Shown here: positions 57,632 through 64,000 of the stretch, piece by piece | Numbering within the stretch: position 1 is the stretch's first letter | Layout of the letters: every line of letters starts with the position of its first letter | NCBI GenBank assembly: GCA_016490735.1 | Contig: JAEMWC010001194.1 | Coordinates: 1 to 64,000 of the forward strand | Length of the DNA: 64,000 nucleotides | Reading direction: 5' to 3' | DNA from: Pachyseris speciosa | Lineage: Eukaryota; Cnidaria; Anthozoa; Scleractinia; Pachyseridae | Notes under the pieces: generated by a model | Database searches by the model: none | Seen by the model: only the letters and a program-made list of their open reading frames with translations | Told to the model about the DNA's origin: nothing | Made by a program: the position numbers and the translations under genes

Positions 57632-59842
57632 TTGCTACGTAGTATTAATTTTGTTGTGTTTTGTGGTTATTATCAGATAAAGAGAAGCTCCTCTCCTACT
57701 GGTGATGGAGACGTACTTTTGCCAGTTTGCGATGACCAGGGCAGGATATATCACGCTTTCATTGAAGTATGTGACAAAGTGTTTGCTGGCATACCAAGAC
57801 AAACGATCAAATCACGCATGCGAAACTTAGGATTAACTCTTGTCCAGTGCCCTGCGGACATTCAGGACTCTATTAGAAAGTCAAGGCCGTATTTAGCTAC
57901 TTTTAGGGTACTTTCACTTATATCTAAACGAGACGTGAGCGTTCTCCAATCTTATCACGAATCTCGTATGCAAAGCGAAAGGAAGCTAGGTACAAAGTGC
58001 GTTGGCACTGCAGATAATGCTTTCTCCAAAGTCGAGAGAGGTTTCAGTCGAGAGACGATATGCAGCTCGTCAGCTGTATCATGCGGCAGTGCCATTAATC
58101 AAATTATTCCACCAGCAACTACTTCAAATTTTTCCATTGACCATATCTTGGGAAAACGCTCCTCGATTCACGAGGCCACGCCCAGGGTGGAACTGAGCTC
58201 AAGCGAAGATGACGATGCCGATTTACAGTCAGATGAAGAAGAGTCATCCATCTCTCAAAGTTCCGACGAATGCAGTGGCGAGGACAGCCCTCAGCAAGAT
58301 GAGTGTGAAATCGTTCAGTTACTAAAGAGACGAGGACTTGATCTTTCAGCATTCAAATATGTCATAGCTTCGCTTCGTGAGATGAAAGACTTCTACCTTG
58401 CTGAGTTCAATCACAAAAGGAGGTCACCGCAAATGAATAAGCTAACATTTCAGAAACACTTGGAAAGGTTAATCATTTTCCTGGCCCACTGCGTGACCGA
58501 GCGAAAATTGGAGCCGGCCTTGGACCTCGTCAATAACTTGTCCTTAGTGGAGAGATTCGTGAGTCACCTCAAGGAAAGCCGGCGCATTCAGAACTCTACG
58601 GCTGCTGGATATGTAACGAGTCTGCTAATGGCTGCAAAGTTTACTCATGCAGCAGATGGTCGAAGAGATTACGAGCAAGTGTCAAGCGTCTCAGATCTTC
58701 GCTCACTGCAGAATCAGCTGCGAAAAGTAAAACGTATCACAAGGAAGGGCTCATCTGTTAAACTGCTGTGGCCACAATTTCAGGAAGTAGTCAGAACCCT
58801 ACACTCAAGGTACGAAGAGGCTTCTGGAATCGACAGAGCGCGTTTCCATATGAATTTCACGATGCTCCTTCTATTCGCTGTGAATCCTGGCCGATCCAAA
58901 GAGCTTAGGACCCTTCGACTGTTCAACGAAGCATTGGAGGAACGCGAAATTGACAAAGTAGTTCAGCATTTTCCAGAAGGAGAGAATGCCATCATCTTTT
59001 GCAGCGAAGGTGCTGTCTGGCTGATAGAATGTGATTATAAAACCGCCTCGACGTATGGTGCTAATGTTGTTCGATTTGACACAACAGAGTATCAGTTTGT
59101 CACCTATCACCTCAAGCACTACAAGGAAGTGTCCAGACCACGTCTCCTATCTGAGGATAAACACGACTACTTTTTCGTTAACATGCGCGGTACCCCATTC
59201 AAGGCGGCTAGTTCCTTTACACATTACTTGTCGAAAATCTTTGAAGAACATTTGGGTATCGCAGCCTGTGGTACTAACGAAATGAGACACGCCCTCGTGG
59301 AACACTTCCGCTCATCGCCAGAAAGCTCCGATATAAGGCTAGCCGAGTCTCTAGCTCGAGTCTGCAAGCACAGTTTGAGAATGCAAAGGAGCGTTTACGA
59401 TCGACGCACGGAGTCTGAGCGCAAGTCACAAGCATTGAGCTATCTCAATAGGTCCGCGGTCAATTCCATTCTGGACGAACCTCCCGCATGTTCCCCTTCA
59501 GCAGAGGACAGCGATCGAGAAGGAGATGATTTGCCGTCTCCGGGAGAAATGTGCGCCCTCGTGCCTTCCGATGCTAGTAGGAAAAATCCCGAAGCGTTTC
59601 TAGGCAGGGTTCTAAAGTACACAGCAGACGGGAAGACTGCTCGACTAGCCTGGTTTAAAGAAATCGAAAGGCGCCCGACGTTCTACGAGTTTCAAGCAGG
59701 GTCAGACGTGTGGGAAGAGAAGACGAGTGCTCTGATCTACCCTATCGATGTGGTTTATCATCGACTGGACAGAACATACGAGCTTCGAACATCGAAGGAA
59801 CGACTCTTTTCTTTGATATCCAAGGAACGAATAGAAAAATGA
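57632..59842 (+). CDS. Third tyrosine recombinase-like protein, 736 aa
   Basis: The first about 16 codons may be intron, as an acceptor lies at 57677 before IKRSSSPTGDG. Residues 28-110 are the N-terminal module shared with the 768-aa recombinase (LPVCDDQGRIYHAFIEVCDK). Residues 167-173 read FSIDHIL, an EH1-like motif. An acidic Ser-rich linker (188-226) follows. The core-binding domain is about 268-385. Catalytic residues are R421 (AVNPGRSKEL), K470 (CDYKTASTYG), R552 (TNEMRHAL), H580 and Y589 (CKHSLRMQRSVYDRRT). The box II His position is Asn549. The C-terminal domain starts at LPSPGEMCALV. No telomeric repeats flank it, so it is either an older insertion or a host-domesticated copy. The five residues are intact. 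Confidence 0.8.
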   Translation: MLRSINFVVFCGYYQIKRSSSPTGDGDVLLPVCDDQGRIYHAFIEVCDKVFAGIPRQTIKSRMRNLGLTLVQCPADIQDSIRKSRPYLATFRVLSLISKRDVSVLQSYHESRMQSERKLGTKCVGTADNAFSKVERGFSRETICSSSAVSCGSAINQIIPPATTSNFSIDHILGKRSSIHEATPRVELSSSEDDDADLQSDEEESSISQSSDECSGEDSPQQDECEIVQLLKRRGLDLSAFKYVIASLREMKDFYLAEFNHKRRSPQMNKLTFQKHLERLIIFLAHCVTERKLEPALDLVNNLSLVERFVSHLKESRRIQNSTAAGYVTSLLMAAKFTHAADGRRDYEQVSSVSDLRSLQNQLRKVKRITRKGSSVKLLWPQFQEVVRTLHSRYEEASGIDRARFHMNFTMLLLFAVNPGRSKELRTLRLFNEALEEREIDKVVQHFPEGENAIIFCSEGAVWLIECDYKTASTYGANVVRFDTTEYQFVTYHLKHYKEVSRPRLLSEDKHDYFFVNMRGTPFKAASSFTHYLSKIFEEHLGIAACGTNEMRHALVEHFRSSPESSDIRLAESLARVCKHSLRMQRSVYDRRTESERKSQALSYLNRSAVNSILDEPPACSPSAEDSDREGDDLPSPGEMCALVPSDASRKNPEAFLGRVLKYTADGKTARLAWFKEIERRPTFYEFQAGSDVWEEKTSALIYPIDVVYHRLDRTYELRTSKERLFSLISKERIEK

Positions 59843-59941
59843 TGGCAAAATCTGCGCACTCTGTGTCTCGACACTGAAACGCCTCTCTTAGCGTCAGCTC
59901 TTCGGTAAAGTTAGACTCGGCTTTGCAACCTAAGACTAGGT

Positions 59942-60064
59942 GCAGCCCCTCTTTCGCCGCTTAGTTCGTCGAGCGTGAGTCTAAAACAAAAACAAAAACA
60001 AAAAAGGGACCGCGCGTTGTTTTAGGTTCACACTCGAAGAACTAAGTGGCGAAAGAGGGAGTGC
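59942..60064. repeat. Long inverted repeat (46-nt arms)
   Basis: GCCCCTCTTTCGCCGCTTAG onward (59942-59987) is inverted, with a few mismatches, at 60019-60064 (CTAAGTGGCGAAAGAGGGAG). The loop is an A/C-rich AAAACAAAAAC run plus GGGACCGCGCG. It lies 100 bases after the third recombinase's stop. It could be a 3' hairpin, a foldback element or an element end. Confidence 0.75.
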
Positions 60065-60289
60065 TGGTAGTCAATCGCAACCTTAAAAGGTCAAATACAA
60101 CGGGGTTGTCAGTCTTTTAGATTTTGAAGTAACTAAACACATTCCAAAGTCTCAAGATCTTCACCGAGAAAAACTGAAATATTGCTAGTGTGTTCTATGG
60201 TTTTGGATAATTGGACGTACATGCAAAGACGAGAAAATAGCATGATTTGTCAAAGCTGTCAAACACAACCTTTCAATGCCATAAATTAT

Positions 60290-61400
60290 ACCAAACATGG
60301 CTTGCATTGGGCAGAAGAAAAAAAAAAAGAAAACAGAAATGAAAAGAAATCGACCTTCAATTCCTTTCGCATTTGACCTTGGAGAAAAATCACACCTGAT
60401 TTGTTAGCTTATAAGCTTTTGAGCGGAACCCGCTTTGAGCCTAGCTCTTAGACTGGAAACCAGTCGGGCAAACTAGTGTTTGCAAATCAGAAAGAGTTGT
60501 CTTGTTATAAGATTTCGTTTTTTGTTATAATTATGGTCTTATCACCTAATGATAAATAAGTAGCTTCTTCTAAAAAAACATACTCAGTTCCAAACATGGC
60601 TTGCATTGGGCAGAAGAAAAAAAAAAGAAAACAGAAATGAAAAGAAATCGACCTTCAATTCCTTTCGCATTTGACCTTAGAGCAAAATCACACCTGATTT
60701 GTTAGCTTATAAGCTTTTGAGCGGAACCCGCTTTGAGCCTAGCTCTTAGACTGGAAACCAGTCGGGCAAACTAGTGTTTGCAAATCAGAAAGAGTTTTCT
60801 TGTTCTAAGATTTCGTTTTTTGTTATAATTATGGTCTTATCACCTAATGATAGATAAGTAGCTTCTTCTAAAAAAACATACTCAAACGTGGCTTGCATTG
60901 GGCAGAAGAAAAAAATGAAATGAAAAGAAATCGACCTTCAATTCCTTTCGCATTTGACCTTAGAGCAAAATCACACCTGATTTGTTAGCTTATAAGCTTT
61001 TGAGCGGAACCCGCTTTGAGCTTAGCTCTTAGACTGGAAACCAGTCGGGCAAACTAGTGTTTGCAAATCAGAAAGAGTTTTCTTGTTCTAAGATTTCGTT
61101 TTTTGTTATAATTATGATAGATAAGTAGCTTCTTCTAAAAAAACATACTCAAACATGGCTTGCATTGGGCAGAAGAAGAAGAAGAAGAAGAAGAAAAAAA
61201 AAACAGAAATGAAAAGAAATCGACCTTCAATTCCTTTCGCATTTGACCTTGGAGCAAAATCCTGAAAATCACACCTGATTTGTTAGCTTATAAGCTTTTG
61301 AGTGGAAATCCGCTTGAGCCTAGTTCTTAGATTGGAAACCAGTCGGGCAAACTAGTGTTTGCAAATCAGAAAAAGTTTGGTTGTTCTAGGATTTAGCGGG
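60290..61400. repeat. Four tandem repeats, each with a 95-nt multi-hairpin
   Basis: Units about 265-300 bases long start near CATGGCTTGCATTGGGCAGA (60296, 60595, 60890, 61154). Each contains a 95-nt core (60396-60490, 60694-60788, 60977-61071, 61275-61369) closed by CTGATTTG/CAAATCAG. It holds the hairpins AGCTTATAAGCT, AGCGG-AAC-CCGCT, GAGC-CTA-GCTC, GACTGG-AAA-CCAGTC and GCAAAC-TAGT-GTTTGC. In the fourth copy three stem changes all turn a C into a T that can still pair with G in RNA. The core length never varies. An RNA or single-strand DNA structure is plausible; function unknown. Confidence 0.8.
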
Positions 61401-61734
61401 GCTTGTTCCTGAGTCGAAGGTCAATTTGTACAGCAAATAATCTAACTCTTCAGCCCTTGACCAAGATAAACGTTTGTAGATAGTGCGTGCTCTCCTAAAA
61501 CCCAGCGCGTTTTGCTCACGGTGGTGATTAGGTCAAAGACAAGACGGGACAACAAGATTTCTGTTGAACTCTTTAGGTGATCGCGTTCGTTCCGCGTGGG
61601 ATCTCCAGAAACGTGCCGATGACGTATTTCGCATGATTTTCGCGACTTATTGAGGAATCGTTTCTGGGAAGTTAAAGCTAGCATTTTCGTTGTGTTGGTC
61701 AAGGACTGAAAAAAAAAAATTAAGAAATAAAGAT

Positions 61735-62163
61735 ATGAGTACAAAACGGAGGAACAGGAAAAGGGATCAAGACCGGCTTCAGGTGTTTTTACAAAAAAAA
61801 TGTTTCATTTGCTGCGACGAAGCCCAAACCTACCCGTCAAGTGGCTTGCCATGCTGTAAGAAGCAAATTCACGAGGGTTGTTTGCGGCAATGGTTCCTGG
61901 CTGGCACTTGCCCGGTGCCGAGATGCCCTCATTGTCGAGCGAGAATAGTGCCAGCAAACCAAGGCGACGTCATCCCCGTTGTACCTGAGGGGTCCTATTT
62001 ATTTACATTTCAATACGTTCGCTTTGGCGCCATATCAATGTCAAATTCATATGGATATGCAACTGACGAGGAACTAGCATATGAACGATTTTTAAATCCT
62101 GCCCCCTTACCACGTCCGCCACCTGGGTGGCGCGAATTTCGTTTACGTGATGCGCAAAACTAG
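61735..62163 (+). CDS. Small RING-finger protein, 142 aa
   Basis: Starting at the second Met, the basic N-terminus (MSTKRRNRKRDQ) is followed by C23-x2-C26, C40, C41, H46, C49 and C64-x2-C67, a RING-type zinc finger (LPCCKKQIHEGCLRQWF, CPHCRARI). Such domains usually act as E3 ubiquitin ligases or binding modules. The C-terminus is Pro-rich (PLPRPPPGW). It is intronless and lies about 1.9 kb downstream of the third recombinase on the same strand. Whether both belong to one mobile element is not shown. The alternative start 15 codons upstream is less likely as it lies in a Lys/Arg-poor A-run region. Confidence 0.75.
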   Translation: MSTKRRNRKRDQDRLQVFLQKKCFICCDEAQTYPSSGLPCCKKQIHEGCLRQWFLAGTCPVPRCPHCRARIVPANQGDVIPVVPEGSYLFTFQYVRFGAISMSNSYGYATDEELAYERFLNPAPLPRPPPGWREFRLRDAQN

Positions 62164-62437
62164 CTATGAGTCCCAGTAGAATTAAGCGTTATACCATCGG
62201 CTCTGTAAATAGTGTATATAATAGTATATATGTTTCCGTTGTTCTTTGAATTATACCCTTAAGGCCTGAACGATTTTTAAGAGTTTCGTATACATATATA
62301 CAACTTGTTTTAAATTACTGGTAGTCGTGTTAATGTAATTATTAATATTTTTTGTAAATAATCGTATAATTCAACTTTTGGTCAATAATAGTGCCCTATT
62401 TTACATACTATTGTATTTTTTGGGATACATGCAATAG
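62164..62437. other. AT-rich 3' flank of the RING gene
   Basis: AT-rich sequence with TATATA runs. No gene is seen. Confidence 0.4.
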
Positions 62438-62725
62438 GTGACACAAATGGCCAATTTGCAAAAACTACTAAACAGAGCAGCACGTGTTATAACTGGAGCC
62501 TCCTACTTAAAAAGATCTCGCGACCTTCTTACAGAGCTCGGGTGGCTAAACCTTGAAGCGACGAGAAAGCGCCAAAAGGCTATTTTGATGTTTAAAATAC
62601 TCAATGGTCTAGCACCTCGGTACTTGTCTGAAATGTTTGCTTATAGTAACTCGTTCCACGACTATGTACTCCGATCGTCCAAGAAAAATCTCGAGCTTCC
62701 AAAAACTCGCAAAAAAAATCGTTAA
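62438..62725 (+). mobile_element. LINE reverse transcriptase 3'-end relic
   Basis: The reading contains LQKLLNRAARVITGASYLKR, ELGWLNLEATRKRQKAILMF and LNGLAPRYLSEMF, a strongly recognisable carboxyl region of CR1/L2/Rex-type reverse transcriptases. The frame is open for 95 codons and lacks the catalytic region. Confidence 0.85.
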
Positions 62726-63006
62726 ACAGGCCTCATGGCTCTATAACAGAAACTTTTGAATACCCGAGTAATTCGCCATTCGTTAAAATAGTCTAAGCCT
62801 AATGGATCTTATGCTTCGTTGACGGGCGATAGCTTTCTTGGCCAAATTCTCTTCTTCGTAGGCGATATTCGGCTCGCAAAAAGTTGCGTTTCTTCTTCCC
62901 TCGTGGTCGGACGCTGATGAATCATGCATGCAAACACCGGTTCTTGTGGAAAAGGACAAAAATGTGACACTGAATAATTCTGTATTATTTCCTTTGAGAA
63001 GTCATC

Positions 63007-63140
63007 AAAAACTCGTGCTTCGTGTTTCACCAAGGGTTCCAAACACCTCGAAAGAATAAAATCATTCCGCCTTCGGCGTCGTGCTTTCATCTGTTTCTCG
63101 GTGTTTGGAACCCCTGATGAAACACGAAGTATGAGTTTTT
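63007..63140. mobile_element. Foldback/MITE-like inverted repeat, 134 bp
   Basis: The left arm (63007-63050, CTTCGTGTTTCACCAAGG and GTTCCAAACACC) and right arm (63097-63140, GGTGTTTGGAACCCC and TGAAACACGAAG) pair over 44 bases with a few mismatches. It interrupts an otherwise open minus-strand stretch (62809-63198) whose coding status is doubtful. Confidence 0.7.
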
Positions 63141-64000
63141 TTAATATATTACGACAAACTTCTGATACTTTTAAATTGATAAAAGCTGCAATTAACACAA
63201 GAAGCTAAAACTACAAAAGTATTACCGATAGGGTTTAAGTAATAGAGATAATTTAAGCATGTGAGCTGTTTTAAAACCAAACTGAAACACTTACGTTTTC
63301 AGTAAAACGCGCTTTTATTTTACTTCGGTTGGTTGTCGTTAGTTGTAGATACGATAGAGTTATAGGCCCATTGAGTTGAGAGCTGAACAAATGTGCCACA
63401 TAAGAATTGGTATTATTACTTCTGTTATTTTTGTGTTATTATCATTATTATTGTTATTAAAAGAATAAACCCGATTTGACCAAGTTCAGTGTATCCATTA
63501 TTATCTGAATGATTCCACGTTAGTGATTACCATGTTCAATTGATAGGATCTCCGGCGAATTGCAGTGTTCAGTAAAAAGGGTGGAGTTTCTCCGGGAGTC
63601 TCGGCTTTGCGTTTGCTTGTGACAGAATCGGGTGTAATTTTTATATCTTCTAACTTCTAACCCCCAGTTAGACTTTATTTTCAAATTCCACTTAAAACGA
63701 TGATTGGGCAATCGATAATCCAGGCGGGACAGACTTTCAACAGTCATTCAGACTTCTTACAAAGAAGTATACCTGGAACGGTAAAGACCGGTTTATGAAA
63801 GAGGATTTTCATTTACGCAAACGTGGAAGAAAAGCCGGCAGTTTGCGCGATATCTGATTTCATGCTCCCCGTACAAACACTTTGCCTACCGTGATGAGGT
63901 CTATAGAATTCCATTCAACAACTTTATTATGACGCAATATATCTATCAGGCAAGACCAAAACTGGTTAAGAATCCATTTAATAGTTGTTGAGCTCGAGAG
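63141..64000. other. Window end, nothing recognised
   Basis: AT-rich sequence with an ATT-type microsatellite near 63412-63460. I see no supported gene, RNA or repeat. Confidence 0.4.

Noticed and set aside
60290..61400. CRISPR-like array or tRNA cluster
   Set aside because: Units are about 300 bases with no variable spacers, the genome is eukaryotic, and the hairpin core lacks tRNA A and B boxes and an acceptor stem.
62809..63198. 129-aa minus-strand frame as a gene
   Set aside because: Its middle is the foldback repeat at 63007-63140, the start is uncertain and no family is recognised.

Overview
The window is eukaryotic and reads like a cnidarian (coral or anemone-type) subtelomere. The evidence is CCCTAA telomeric repeats at base 1 and at three internal points, spliceosomal introns, many relics of cnidarian-type LINE reverse transcriptases, a 28S rRNA 3' fragment with spacer repeats, and a Ty3-type retrotransposon. 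The species assignment is inference.

Bases 14-35830 hold two near-identical head-to-tail copies of a 17.9-kb unit, bounded by telomeric repeats on both outer sides and joined through a single telomere-like hexamer ACCCTA (17918-17923). Each unit carries a tyrosine recombinase (YR) gene cut in two by the unit boundary: exons 6-7 at the left end and exons 1-5 at the right end. Only across the junction between the copies does the gene read through (seven exons, 13974-19592, 1800 coding bases, 599 codons plus stop, every splice phase consistent). The boundary lies inside intron 5. I read the unit as a large telomere-targeting YR mobile element whose recombinase gene is whole only as a circle or tandem array and is split when one copy sits in a telomere. 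A second gene (four exons, minus strand, 801 aa, unknown function) is transcribed divergently from the YR gene, with a palindromic cluster of GAAATTAACGCGA-like motifs between them.

Bases 35862-39787 are a second, smaller element, also between telomeric repeats, with an intronless YR gene (768 aa) and a 252-aa orphan gene, both on the minus strand. A 27-bp copy of its right end is repeated in the adjoining telomeric tract. A third YR gene (57632-59842, 736 aa) lies further in without telomeric flanks. All three YR proteins keep R-K-R-H-Y catalytic residues with a constant H-to-Y spacing and end in a related C-terminal domain.

Between them, 42140-46658 carries a plus-strand gene built of alternating phase-0 mini-exons that has grown by tandem duplication. 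This is followed by a degenerate 28S fragment (47704-48364) and about seven spacer subrepeats (48365-55060), interrupted by a young 4.6-kb Ty3-type element with identical LTRs. The block is flanked by two copies of one host segment containing a broken minus-strand gene that resembles Crypton-derived host genes. The last part (59843-64000) holds a 46-nt-arm inverted repeat, four copies of a 95-nt multi-hairpin repeat, a small RING-finger gene, a LINE relic and a foldback element.
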